Source: Candidatus Neomarinimicrobiota bacterium (lineage in GTDB: Bacteria > Fidelibacterota > Marinisomatia > SCGC-AAA003-L08 > TS1B11). From it: 64,000 nt of DNA. Of this stretch, positions 18,228 through 27,081 are shown one piece after another. Location: NCBI GenBank assembly GCA_022560655.1, contig JADFSS010000001.1:1-64000 (forward strand), written 5' to 3'. The notes under the pieces were generated by a model. The model was not told the origin of the DNA. It made no database searches and saw only the letters and a program-made list of their open reading frames with translations. Made by a program: the position numbers and the translations under genes. Position 1 is the first letter of the stretch, and the number at the start of each line of letters is the position of its first letter.

Positions 18228-19723
18228 GGCTGGGCTGGACGCATCGCCGGGAATAGAATCACATCCTTGATGGACTCCTGCCCGGTAAAAAGCATCACCA
18301 ACCGGTCAATGCCGATCCCTACCCCGCCGGCAGGGGGCATCCCGTACTCCATGGCGGTCAGGAAATCTTCGTCCACCACCTGGGCCTCCTCATCGCCGGC
18401 CTCCCGCAGGCTGGCCTGTGCCTCCAGCCGTTCACGCTGGTCCAGAGGATCATTCAGTTCGCTGAAGGCGTTGGCGAATTCAATGCCGGCGATGAACAGT
18501 TCGAAGCGCTCCACCAGGTTGTCGGTCCCACTGCGGTGGGCTTTGGCCAGCGGAGAGATAGCCCTGGGATAGTCCACCACAAAAGTGGGCTGAATGAGCT
18601 GGGGCTCGACCAGCAGGCTGAAGATCTTGTCCAGCAGCTGACCGTAGTTGAGACCCTTGGATACGTCCAAACCATGGTCCCGGGCCACGCCATAGAGCAC
18701 CTTGACATCCGTCACTTCGCGGAGGTCTTCACCAGCATGCTCCTGGAGCAGATCAAACAGGGGCGTCCGTGCGAAGGCGGGCTCGAAATCCAGCTCATGG
18801 CCGCGATAGTTGAGCCGGGTCAGGCCCAGCTCTCCCGCCAGCGTCTTGAAGAGCTGCTCGGTGAGGGCCATCATATCATGATAGTCCGCATAGGCCTGGT
18901 AGAATTCCAGAGCCGTGAACTCCGGGTTGTGGTAGCGATCCATACCTTCATTGCGAAAATCTTTGGCCATTTCGTAGACCCGCTCAAAACCCCCCACCAA
19001 CAGCCGCTTCAGGTAGAGCTCATCAGCGATGCGGAGATAGAGGGTCTGATCCAGTGCATTGTGGTGGGTGGTAAACGGACGAGCTGATGCTCCCCCATAT
19101 TGGGGCTGAAGCGCAGGGGTCTCCACCTCGAGGAACCGGCGTTCGTCCAGAAACTGCCGCACCAGGCGGATGATCCGGGCGCGCTTCACAAAGACCTGCT
19201 TGACCTGAGGGTTGGCAATCAGGTCGAGGTACCGCTGGCGGTAGCGGTTCTCCTTATCCTCGAAGGGGTCGAAGACCTCCCCCTCCTTCTGCTTCAGATT
19301 TGGGAGCGGTCTCAGAGACTTGGCCAGCAACTCCAGAGCCCGCGCTTCTACGGTGATCTCACCCGTTTTAGTGCGGAAAACCCGCCCCTGCACACCGATG
19401 ATATCGCCCAAATCCAGACGCTGGAACAGCTCCGTATAGGTTTCCTGGCCCACATGGTCCACTTTCACATAGACTTGCTGCAGGCCGGTCTCGTCTTGCA
19501 GGTGGGCGAAGCTGGCCTTGCCCATGCGCCGCATGGAAACGACGCGGCCGGCAACGGCAACATCGGCGGGAAAGGCGCTGTCGTCCAGACCCTGAAGGTC
19601 GGCGCTCCGGTGGGTCACCTCGAAGCGATAGGGGTAGGGATTGACCCCACTCGCGCGCAGCTCGCGGAGCTTCCTCGTGCGGATGATGCGGATCGCGTCG
19701 AGCGAGGACTGCGGCTGACTCAT
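18224..19723 (-). CDS. lysS: Lysyl-tRNA synthetase, class II
   Basis: Full-length class II LysRS of 499 residues. The N-terminal OB-fold anticodon-binding domain covers about 55-160. Class II motif 2 is visible as FRNEGMDRYHNPEFT and motif 3 as GGVGIGIDRLVML near the C-terminus. It charges tRNA-Lys in the cytosol. The ATG at 19723 overlaps the prfB stop as ATGA, giving a prfB-lysS pair as in E. coli, where the two are also adjacent. The N-terminal 20 residues include the expected IRTRKLRELRASGVNPYP segment. Confidence 0.97.
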   Translation of the reverse strand: MSQPQSSLDAIRIIRTRKLRELRASGVNPYPYRFEVTHRSADLQGLDDSAFPADVAVAGRVVSMRRMGKASFAHLQDETGLQQVYVKVDHVGQETYTELFQRLDLGDIIGVQGRVFRTKTGEITVEARALELLAKSLRPLPNLKQKEGEVFDPFEDKENRYRQRYLDLIANPQVKQVFVKRARIIRLVRQFLDERRFLEVETPALQPQYGGASARPFTTHHNALDQTLYLRIADELYLKRLLVGGFERVYEMAKDFRNEGMDRYHNPEFTALEFYQAYADYHDMMALTEQLFKTLAGELGLTRLNYRGHELDFEPAFARTPLFDLLQEHAGEDLREVTDVKVLYGVARDHGLDVSKGLNYGQLLDKIFSLLVEPQLIQPTFVVDYPRAISPLAKAHRSGTDNLVERFELFIAGIEFANAFSELNDPLDQRERLEAQASLREAGDEEAQVVDEDFLTAMEYGMPPAGGVGIGIDRLVMLFTGQESIKDVILFPAMRPAQP

Positions 19724-20902
19724 TTACCCGATCCCTTGGCCGCCGCTTCGACGGGAGTGCCCGCGGCAGCCCTACCGGCCACATTTTGCAGCAGATAGGC
19801 GCGTATAAAGCGGTCGATATCCCCATCCATGACCGTCTGAATATTGCCAGTTTCCTCCAGGGTGCGGTGGTCCTTGACCATCGTATAGGGATGGAACACG
19901 TAGGATCGAATCTGGCTGCCCCAGGCTACGTCTTTCTTGGTATCCTCCAACTTTTGCCGCTCGGCCTGCCGCTCCTTGCGGCGCAAGTCGTAGAGCCGGA
20001 CCTTGAGAATGCGCATCGCTGTGGCCTTGTTTTTCATCTGGCTGCGCTCGTTTTGGCACTGAACGACGATACCCGTGGGCAGGTGAGTGATGCGCACGGC
20101 GGAATCGGTCTTGTTGACATGCTGGCCACCGGCGCCGCTGGAGCGGTAGGTGTCGATGCGTAAGTCCTTGTCATTGATGGATATGTCCACGTCATCACCA
20201 CCCGCAGGGTAGACGAAGACTGCGGCAAAGGAGGTATGTCGGCGTGAATTTGCGTCGAAGGGTGATATTCGCACCAGGCGATGGACCCCGCCTTCGGCCT
20301 TGAGGTGACCAAATGCCCGCTCACCCTTGACCTCTACGGTGACGTCTTTGAGGCCCGCCTCCTCGCCCGGTTGGTAGTCGAGAATCTCGTACTGGAAGCC
20401 GCGGCGCTCCATCCACCGCAGGTACATCCGCTGGAGCATCGCAGCCCAATCCTGTGACTCGGTGCCGCCTGCGCCGGGATGAATGGTGAGGATAGCGTCC
20501 TTGGCGTCGTCTGGGTCGCTGAGCAGGTGCAGCACCTCGGCTTCATCTAGAGCCGTGGCGTAGCCCTCCAAGGCCTCGGCGGCTTCCGCCGAGACATTGC
20601 CACCCCCTTCCTCCTGGGCCAGCTCCAGGTGGACCTCTACCTCCTCGTGATGGGAGGCCAACTCCGCCCACATCTGCAGCTCCTTTTCCCAGCTGCTGAT
20701 CTGCTTGAGGATACCTTGGGCCTTGCCCCGGTCATCCCAGAAACCCTTCCCGGTGGTTAGGCGTTGGTAGCGAGCTATATCGCTCCGGAGTGATTCCAGG
20801 TCAAAGGTACCTCCACAGTTCCTGGAAGCGGATCTCCCTTGATTGAAACCCTTCGCGGTAGGCTTCCAAACTTTGTCTTGTCCGGGTTTCGCTTTTGATC
20901 AT
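19720..20902 (-). CDS. prfB: Peptide chain release factor 2, with programmed +1 frameshift
   Basis: RF2 is encoded in two frames. The first runs from the ATG at 20902 (AGGAG eight bases upstream) for 33 codons to an in-frame TGA at 20801-20803. The second begins in the +1 frame with GAC at 20800-20802 and runs 360 codons to 19720, giving about 393 residues. Right after the shift the RF2 N-terminal domain continues (DLESLRSDIARYQRL, GFWDDRGKAQ). The peptide anticodon-like motif SPF (as ISPFDANSRR) and the catalytic GGQ (SSGAGGQHVNK) are intact. RF2 terminates translation at UGA and UAA and autoregulates through the shift. The ORF beginning at 20673 is only part of the gene. Confidence 0.95.
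20800..20815 (-). promoter_or_regulatory. prfB +1 programmed frameshift site
   Basis: On the minus strand the sequence is TGG AGG TAC CTT TGA C. A Shine-Dalgarno-like GGAGG sits three bases before the slippery CTT, which is followed by UGA and C, matching the classic RF2 site (AGG GGG TAT CTT TGA C in E. coli). Low RF2 makes ribosomes pause at UGA, slip to UUU and continue with GAC. Confidence 0.95.
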
Positions 20903-20908
20903 GACGTC

Positions 20909-20926
20909 AACTCCTGTACCGGAGTT
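20909..20926 (-). promoter_or_regulatory. Small hairpin overlapping prfB ribosome binding site
   Basis: A perfect 6-bp inverted repeat (AACTCC and GGAGTT with a 6-nt spacer) covers the AGGAG ribosome binding site of prfB. On the transcript the 3' arm is the GGAGUU that contains most of the site, so the hairpin could mask it. The stem is short and may be coincidental. Confidence 0.3.
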
Positions 20927-20990
20927 TAATCTACTGCCTCCTGCCAGGCAACGGCATCATGGCGTATGAAGCGGCCCAGGCCCACAGAGC

Positions 20991-21770
20991 TTATTCCCCG
21001 CTACTTACGAATATGTACTTGTTCAGCTGCCCGCGCAGGTCGGACTCATCCAGATTTCGGTTAAAGTGACCATCAATGGCCAGCGATATCTGGCCTGTCT
21101 CCTCAGACACAACCACCACGATAGCATCGGATTCCTCGGTGAGGCCCAGGGCCGCCCGGTGACGGGTCCCCATATCCGGGCCCAGCGTATCGCTCTCGCT
21201 CAGCGGGAGAATGCATTGGGCCGCCTCAACGATCTCATTTTGAATGACCACCGCACCATCATGTAGGGGAGAGCCGGGATTAAAGATGGAGACCAACAGC
21301 TCTTTGGATACCTCAGCGCGCAGAGGCATGCCCTTTTCCTTATAGCTGCGCAGGCCGCTGTCCCGTTGAAGGACCATCAGCCCCCCCCACTTGCGGCTGG
21401 CCAGCTCCAAGCTGCTATCTACGACCGCGTCGATGGTGCGACTGCCCGATACACGGAAGATGCCCCGGATGACCGGCGTTTGGCCAATGTAGATAAGCAT
21501 GCGGCGCAACTCCGGCTGAAAGAGAATGACAAATGCCACCACCCACACCGTCTGCACCTGGCGCATGAGCCACGAAAAGGCATTCATGTTCAGTAGCCGG
21601 GCAACCAGGGTGAGAACCAGCAATAGCACCAATCCGACCAGCATCTGACCGGCCCGGGTGTTCTGGAAATACCGGTAGAGTGTATAGAATACGAACGAAA
21701 CGGCGGCGATGTCCAGGATATCAAAGAGTGAAATGGGCAGGAAACCGATGCGAAAGAGCTCCAGGTTCAT
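20991..21770 (-). CDS. cdaA: Diadenylate cyclase CdaA (DacA)
   Basis: A 259-residue protein with three N-terminal membrane segments (about 15-90) and a DAC domain bearing the two catalytic motifs DGA (about 171-173) and GTRHRAA (about 201-207). It makes cyclic di-AMP from two ATP at the inner face of the membrane. The ATG overlaps the folP stop as ATGA. The common partner genes cdaR and glmM are not present in the window. In many bacteria cdaA lies downstream of folP, as here. Cyclic di-AMP usually controls osmolyte and potassium balance; targets here are unknown. Confidence 0.95.
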   Translation of the reverse strand: MNLELFRIGFLPISLFDILDIAAVSFVFYTLYRYFQNTRAGQMLVGLVLLLVLTLVARLLNMNAFSWLMRQVQTVWVVAFVILFQPELRRMLIYIGQTPVIRGIFRVSGSRTIDAVVDSSLELASRKWGGLMVLQRDSGLRSYKEKGMPLRAEVSKELLVSIFNPGSPLHDGAVVIQNEIVEAAQCILPLSESDTLGPDMGTRHRAALGLTEESDAIVVVVSEETGQISLAIDGHFNRNLDESDLRGQLNKYIFVSSGE

Positions 21771-22975
21771 GCCTGGCCCACCAACCTCTGAACCACCAAC
21801 CGTGATTTGACGGCGGGTAGAACGTCGTGTACGCGTAGGATGTCTGCGCCATTTGACATGGCGATAGTCCCGGCAGCGACAGACTCCTCCAGTCTCTCCT
21901 GGGGTGTTCTGCCCAGATCGCTCTGCAAGAACGATTTGCGCGAGGCTCCTACCAGGATGGGACGGCCAAAGACGCGCAGCTCCCGCAAACGTCTCAAGAT
22001 GGCATAATTGTCTTCGCGCCGCTTACCGAAGCCAATGCCCGGATCGATAATGATTTGCTCCTCTTTGATGCCGGACTTTACTGCCAGCGCCAGGCGCTCA
22101 TCGAAAAAGCTGTGCAGGTCGTCCATAAGCAGGCTATAATATGGCTTCGTCTGCATGGTTTTGGGCTCACCCAGCATATGCACGATAACGTAGGGGCAGC
22201 CGGCATCAGCGACGACCCCCAAGATCGGAGGATCGAACCGGCCGGCGGTTACGTCGTTAACCATGAAGGCGCCGGCTCGCAGGGCCTCCCGTGCTACTTC
22301 CGACTTCACGGTATCGATGGAAATGGGACGGTCAGTTTTTTCACGCAGGCCGGAAATGATCGGCAATACGCGGGTCAGCTCTTCTTCCGGTGGCACCGGA
22401 TCCGACCCCGGGCGGGTCGATTCACCACCCACATCAATGATCTCCGCGCCCTGCTCCAGGTGTTCCAGACCATGGGTCACCGCCGCGCTCACATCACGGT
22501 AGGCGCCACCCTCGCTGAACGAATCGGGGGTGGCATTCACAATGGCCATGATGAGCGGGTGGTGGCTGGGATCCTCGGATAGGGTCGCGAGAACGGGATC
22601 GATCCGCCGGTCACCTTGCTTTGTACGGCGCAGGAATTCTTCAATCTGGCCCGCAAGAGCCTTGAGACCAAACGGCTGTGCCTTCAACTTGGTTTTCAGT
22701 GTGGCTAACTGCCGGCGGGTAGCCATGATAATCACGTCCTGGGGCTCCGGGTCGCCCAGAATAACCGTTTGGCTGGTTGCGCAGTCACCCCCAATGCTGA
22801 GCAGCTCCTGCTTGAGTATGTTGGCCGCAGGGGACTTCAGTGTGCGAACCCGCAGGACATGGAAATGAGACTTGGGCAGCATGATGCCGATGCCCCCTTT
22901 GTCCACCTGCAGCGATTCAAATTCTTGGGCCAGCTCCTCGGGCGAGGGGGCGATGATCTCCCTGATACTGCCCAC
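21767..22975 (-). CDS. folP: Dihydropteroate synthase with N-terminal extension
   Basis: A 402-residue protein whose C-terminal 270 residues are a standard dihydropteroate synthase: MAIVNATPDSFSEGG, VGGESTRPGSDPV, DPGIGFGK and GASRKSFL are all present. It joins p-aminobenzoate to the pterin diphosphate in folate synthesis. The first 130 or so residues form an extra domain (including KGGIGIMLPKSHFHVLRVR and TSQTVILGDPEPQDVII) absent from E. coli FolP but of the kind seen in longer archaeal and some bacterial DHPS proteins. The start at 22975 is eight bases after the ftsH stop, so the extension is probably translated. Confidence 0.93.
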   Translation of the reverse strand: MGSIREIIAPSPEELAQEFESLQVDKGGIGIMLPKSHFHVLRVRTLKSPAANILKQELLSIGGDCATSQTVILGDPEPQDVIIMATRRQLATLKTKLKAQPFGLKALAGQIEEFLRRTKQGDRRIDPVLATLSEDPSHHPLIMAIVNATPDSFSEGGAYRDVSAAVTHGLEHLEQGAEIIDVGGESTRPGSDPVPPEEELTRVLPIISGLREKTDRPISIDTVKSEVAREALRAGAFMVNDVTAGRFDPPILGVVADAGCPYVIVHMLGEPKTMQTKPYYSLLMDDLHSFFDERLALAVKSGIKEEQIIIDPGIGFGKRREDNYAILRRLRELRVFGRPILVGASRKSFLQSDLGRTPQERLEESVAAGTIAMSNGADILRVHDVLPAVKSRLVVQRLVGQA

Positions 22976-22983
22976 GAGTGCGT

Positions 22984-25173
22984 TCAGTTGCTTGGCTTGG
23001 GGGACGATGCTCTCTTTCGGCGAGTGGGAGCCTTCCGGGAATTAGAGTTTGGCTTGGAGGCGGAAATGGGCGCGTGCCCGTCTTTGGCTGAAACTGTGGC
23101 ACTCCTGGGAGTTTTCTTGCGGCGGCCTTTGGTTGCGTTCTTGCGCTGACCATTGCGGTTAACGTGCTGAAGCGCCTCTCCTGCAAACAGCCGGGGGATG
23201 TCATCACCGTGGATTGTCTCATGCTCCAGCAAGGCTTTCGCCAGTAGTTCCAGCTCCTTCCTGTGCTCTGTGAGGAGCTGCATGGCCCTCCTCCCGGCGG
23301 CGGTCAGGAAATCGCGTATTTCGCCATCAATTGCCCGGGCCGTGGCCTCGCTGATACTTTTATGCTGCTGAATATCCCGCCCCAGGAAAAGTTCCTGATT
23401 AGTCTTACCAAGGGTCGTGGGCCCCACCTTCTCGCTCATTCCCCACTCTACCACCATGCTGCGGGCGAGGTCTGTGGCCATCTCCAGATCGTTGCCAGCG
23501 CCCGTCGTCAATTCATTGAAAATGAGTTGCTCAGACGTCCGCCCCCCCATAAGTATGTCGAGGCGACCTCGCAAATAGGTGCGGTTATAGTTGTGCTTGT
23601 CATCCAGCGGCAGTTGCGCTGTGAGACCCAGGGCTCTACCCCGGGGAATAATGGTAACTTTGTGCAGCGGATCGGCCTGCTCAGTGTAGTAGGCCACCAA
23701 GGCGTGGCCGGCCTCGTGGTACGCGGTAATCTTGCGTTCCTCGTCGGTAAGGATGATACTCCTGCGCTCAGTGCCCATCATCACCTTATCCTTGGCCGCC
23801 TCGATATCCTCCATGCCCACCTTGTTCTTGTTCTTTCTGGCGGCGAGCAGTGCGGCTTCGTTCACCAGATTGGCCAGATCGGCCCCTACCAGTCCAGGGG
23901 TCGAACGCGCCACGATGGAGAGATCTACATCCTTGGCCAGAGGGATATCCTTGGTGTGGACTTTGAGAATCCCTTCGCGTCCCTTTAGGCCGGGTGCATC
24001 CACTACAATTTGGCGGTCAAACCGGCCGGGCCGCAGGAGCGCATTATCGAGTACATCGGGGCGGTTAGTGGCCGCAAGAAGGATGACATTTGTATCGGTG
24101 TCAAAGCCGTCCATTTCCACCAGCAGCTGGTTAAGGGTCTGCTCGCGCTCATCGTGGCCGCCACCCAGCCCAGCGCCACGATGCCGCCCAACTGCGTCCA
24201 GCTCATCAATGAAAATAATGGCCGGCGCCTGTTTTTTGGCCTGCTCAAAGAGATCCCGGACGCGGCTGGCACCTACGCCAACGAACATCTCAACAAAGTC
24301 GGCGCCCGACAGGTTGAAGAAGGGCACATTGGCTTCGCCGGCCACCGCCCGGGCCAGTAAGGTCTTGCCCGTCCCCGGAGGCCCCAGCAGCAGCGCACCC
24401 TTGGGAATCTTGCCGCCCAGGCGGACGAAGCGTTTGGTATTTTTCAGGAAATCAATAATTTCAGTCAGCTCCTCCTTGGCCTCCTCAACTCCGGCCACGT
24501 CATCGAAAGTGATTTTGGGCTTATCGGGGGCCACGATCTTGGCCCGGCTCTTGCCGAAACTGAAGATATTACCCTGTCCACCCATTCCGCCCTGCATGCG
24601 GCGCATGATGAAGAACCAGAAGAACACGATGAGCAGAATGGGCCATGCGCTCCAGAGATAGTCGAACCAGCCGGGGCTTTTATCCTTGAATTCGAAGCGG
24701 AGTCCCCGCTCCTTCCAGCTGCCTACCAGCTCACTATCAACATAGGGGAGAATGGTCTCAAATTTCTCATACTGTCGCGTCTGTCCCCCATCGGCCGCCT
24801 CCACCAGCGGCTCCCTGAAGATGCCCTTGAAGTTGTTCCCGGTGATGGTAGCCGAAGCCACCTGCCCGTTCTCCACGTACGTTTCCAATTCGGTGAACGT
24901 GGCCTGTTTGATATTGCCATCGGATGAGAATATGCTGGCAAGCAGGAAAGCCACCAGAACGATGGCCATCCATCCCAGGGATGTCTTCAGGGCGCGGCCC
25001 ATCTGAAAGCCGGGCTGCGAGCGCTGTCCTGGCGTTCCCTTGCCGTCCCGGCTGGCGCCGCGCTCCCCATTGGACTTGCGGGGACCGCCGCTCTGGCCGG
25101 CATTACGTTTGGGACCACGCGGTCCCTTGGGCTGGGTCGGCCGGCGCTTTTTCCCACCGTCACTATTTGGCAT
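22984..25173 (-). CDS. ftsH: ATP-dependent zinc metalloprotease FtsH
   Basis: FtsH of about 729 residues from the ATG at 25173 (AAGGAA eight bases upstream; longer in-frame starts lie inside hpt). Two membrane segments (about 66-84 and 170-190) flank the periplasmic FtsH-ext domain. The AAA+ domain has Walker A GPPGTGKT (about 264-271) and Walker [10 protein letters not shown]; the zinc site HEAGH is at about 486-490. It degrades membrane and short-lived cytosolic proteins. It is unusual in a 60-residue Lys/Arg/Pro/Gly-rich tail before the first membrane segment and another basic tail at the C-terminus. It overlaps hpt by 11 nt. Confidence 0.96.
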   Translation of the reverse strand: MPNSDGGKKRRPTQPKGPRGPKRNAGQSGGPRKSNGERGASRDGKGTPGQRSQPGFQMGRALKTSLGWMAIVLVAFLLASIFSSDGNIKQATFTELETYVENGQVASATITGNNFKGIFREPLVEAADGGQTRQYEKFETILPYVDSELVGSWKERGLRFEFKDKSPGWFDYLWSAWPILLIVFFWFFIMRRMQGGMGGQGNIFSFGKSRAKIVAPDKPKITFDDVAGVEEAKEELTEIIDFLKNTKRFVRLGGKIPKGALLLGPPGTGKTLLARAVAGEANVPFFNLSGADFVEMFVGVGASRVRDLFEQAKKQAPAIIFIDELDAVGRHRGAGLGGGHDEREQTLNQLLVEMDGFDTDTNVILLAATNRPDVLDNALLRPGRFDRQIVVDAPGLKGREGILKVHTKDIPLAKDVDLSIVARSTPGLVGADLANLVNEAALLAARKNKNKVGMEDIEAAKDKVMMGTERRSIILTDEERKITAYHEAGHALVAYYTEQADPLHKVTIIPRGRALGLTAQLPLDDKHNYNRTYLRGRLDILMGGRTSEQLIFNELTTGAGNDLEMATDLARSMVVEWGMSEKVGPTTLGKTNQELFLGRDIQQHKSISEATARAIDGEIRDFLTAAGRRAMQLLTEHRKELELLAKALLEHETIHGDDIPRLFAGEALQHVNRNGQRKNATKGRRKKTPRSATVSAKDGHAPISASKPNSNSRKAPTRRKRASSPKPSN

Positions 25174-25750
25174 CTCGGTTTTCCTTAAAGGCATATACCG
25201 ATTCCAGGCCACGCAGCTTCTGGTCCACATCCAGCCCGTAACCTACTACAAATCGGTTGGGGATGTTAAATCCAACATAATCAATCGGAAAGTCCAAATT
25301 TGCAACCTCATGCTTAAGCAGTAAAGTTACGAAGGTCACGGAGGTAGGTGCGGCCTCTTCCAAGCGCCCCCGCAAAAATTTGATGGTCAGACCCGTGTCC
25401 ACGATGTCCTCCACCACCACCACGTCCCGGCCGGTGATATCGGCGCTGATATCCTTGAGCAGCCGTACGGTGCCCTGGCTGGACGTTTCGCTGCCATAGG
25501 AGGAGAGCTTGATGAAATCCACCTCCGCATCGGAATCCAACTGCCGCATCAGATCGGCCATAAAAATAAATGAGCCGTTCAGAACACCAATGAATATGGG
25601 CGAGTGGCCGCGAAATCGCTCGCCTAACTCTGCGGCCAGTTCGGACACCCTCTTTTGCAGCTGCTCTTTTGTTATGAGCAACTCCAGCGCCTGCCCCCCG
25701 TGCTGGCTGGATGCCGGTACGGTCAATTCCTGGGGTTCTGTGTCCGCCAC
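25163..25750 (-). CDS. hpt: Hypoxanthine phosphoribosyltransferase
   Basis: Purine salvage enzyme of 195 residues that converts hypoxanthine (and guanine) with PRPP to the nucleotide. The PRPP-binding motif VVVVEDIVDTGLT and the upstream FIKLSSYGSE segment identify HPRT. The start is GTG at 25750 with GGAG seven bases upstream, inside the last codons of tilS (28-nt overlap). The tilS-hpt-ftsH order is the widely conserved arrangement also known from Bacillus. Confidence 0.95.
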   Translation of the reverse strand: MADTEPQELTVPASSQHGGQALELLITKEQLQKRVSELAAELGERFRGHSPIFIGVLNGSFIFMADLMRQLDSDAEVDFIKLSSYGSETSSQGTVRLLKDISADITGRDVVVVEDIVDTGLTIKFLRGRLEEAAPTSVTFVTLLLKHEVANLDFPIDYVGFNIPNRFVVGYGLDVDQKLRGLESVYAFKENRDAK

Positions 25751-27081
25751 TCAATGCTCCAATCGCCACGTTGCCAGTGTTGCCGCGGCCGACTCAGCCC
25801 CGGCACCCAGATAACTTGATCCCGCGATGATACGATCAGCGGCCAAAGGTCCTTGTCCAGTCGACTCAGCTGGGCGTCAATAAATATGTCACTCACCAGC
25901 TTGGGGCGTCTGCCAGGGGCGGCAGGAGCACGATCACCCGCGCGCCAGGGACGGAGCCAAAGCCTGGTCGCCGGGCGGCGCGACGTAACTCGCCGGACCT
26001 GAAAAACATGGCGGCCCCAGCTAATATTGCCTCCCTCCAGTGCTTTGCGGGCAGGGGGACGGACCTGCTCCACCTGATACAAAATAATCCGGCCCCGATC
26101 CTTCAGAGCCTTGATACCCTTGGTAAGCTCAAAAACCTTGCCGCCGACACTTTTCCGGACAAATTGGCGGAAGTTCTGCCAGAAAGGAGTACTCAAGCGA
26201 ATCGTGAGCTCCCATTCCCGATCGACCAACTTCCCCACCGCCAGTTTGAAGACATCCGAATCCGCAGCCAGCAAAGGCTCTACCGGCCACGACACCGTGC
26301 GCGGAACCGCTCCCGGGGTTGCCAGATGCACCAGTTCATCGGCCACTTCACTGCAGGCGGTTTCATAGCGCTGTGCCAGCTGGGCAATGCCCAGCAAACT
26401 TTCCCTGGCGGCGTCATCCTCCCTGACCAGAGTTGCCATTACGCCGTGCCGCAGCCTGTTGCGCAGGAAGCGGGGATCAGCGTTGGTGGGATCCTCCCGC
26501 CACGCCAGCCCTTGGCGGAGCGCCCAGGCCCCCAGCGCCTCCTTGGTGAAAGATAATAGCGGGCGCAAGACATGCCCCCGCCGGGGACGGATGCCTGCCA
26601 GTGTTATAAAAGGGGCTTGCTGGGTCAGCCGCATAAGAACCGTCTCGGCCTGATCATCTGCGTGGTGGGCGGTGAGGATCCAGTCGGCCCCCACCTCCTG
26701 ACGCATGCGCTCCAGAGCGGCATAGCGCTCCCGCCGTGCCCACGCTTCCAGTGATTCGCCCTTAAGTTCACTGGGATCGAGCGTAGCGGTCAGGCAGGGC
26801 CGGCCCAGTCCGGCGGCGAACTCTCGACAAAAGGCTTCATCCTCATCGGCGTTTGGGCGCAGGCGGTGATTGACGTGACCCAACGCCAGCGCAAGACCAT
26901 GGCTCTGCGCCAGCAGCGACATACTGCCTGCCAGCACGGTGGAGTCGAGTCCACCGGAGAATGCCACCAGGAAGCGACCGCCGTCCAGAGGGATGTCCCA
27001 GCTGCGGAACGCCGGCTCGAGGAGATCGGGGTGATAGGTGGCTAACAATTGACGCCCCCCGCGGATCGGTCGAGCCACCAT
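25723..27081 (-). CDS. tilS: tRNA(Ile)-lysidine synthetase
   Basis: TilS of 452 residues. The N-type ATP pyrophosphatase P-loop SGGLDST is at about 42-48, followed by GHVNHRLRPNADEDEAFCREFA and ILTAHHADDQAETVLMR, both diagnostic. The C-terminal substrate-binding domain includes RPWRAGDRAPAAPGRRPKLVSDIF. It modifies the wobble cytidine of the minor tRNA-Ile so that it reads AUA. The ATG at 27081 overlaps the upstream stop by one base (TGATG). It carries about 30 residues before the P-loop domain, slightly longer than usual. Confidence 0.94.
   Translation of the reverse strand: MVARPIRGGRQLLATYHPDLLEPAFRSWDIPLDGGRFLVAFSGGLDSTVLAGSMSLLAQSHGLALALGHVNHRLRPNADEDEAFCREFAAGLGRPCLTATLDPSELKGESLEAWARRERYAALERMRQEVGADWILTAHHADDQAETVLMRLTQQAPFITLAGIRPRRGHVLRPLLSFTKEALGAWALRQGLAWREDPTNADPRFLRNRLRHGVMATLVREDDAARESLLGIAQLAQRYETACSEVADELVHLATPGAVPRTVSWPVEPLLAADSDVFKLAVGKLVDREWELTIRLSTPFWQNFRQFVRKSVGGKVFELTKGIKALKDRGRIILYQVEQVRPPARKALEGGNISWGRHVFQVRRVTSRRPATRLWLRPWRAGDRAPAAPGRRPKLVSDIFIDAQLSRLDKDLWPLIVSSRDQVIWVPGLSRPRQHWQRGDWSIEWRTQNPRN

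Noticed and set aside
19720-20673. prfB read as an N-terminally truncated gene starting at 20673.
   Set aside because: RF2 sequence continues upstream in the same frame to a canonical CTT TGA C frameshift site and a 33-codon first frame with a ribosome binding site.
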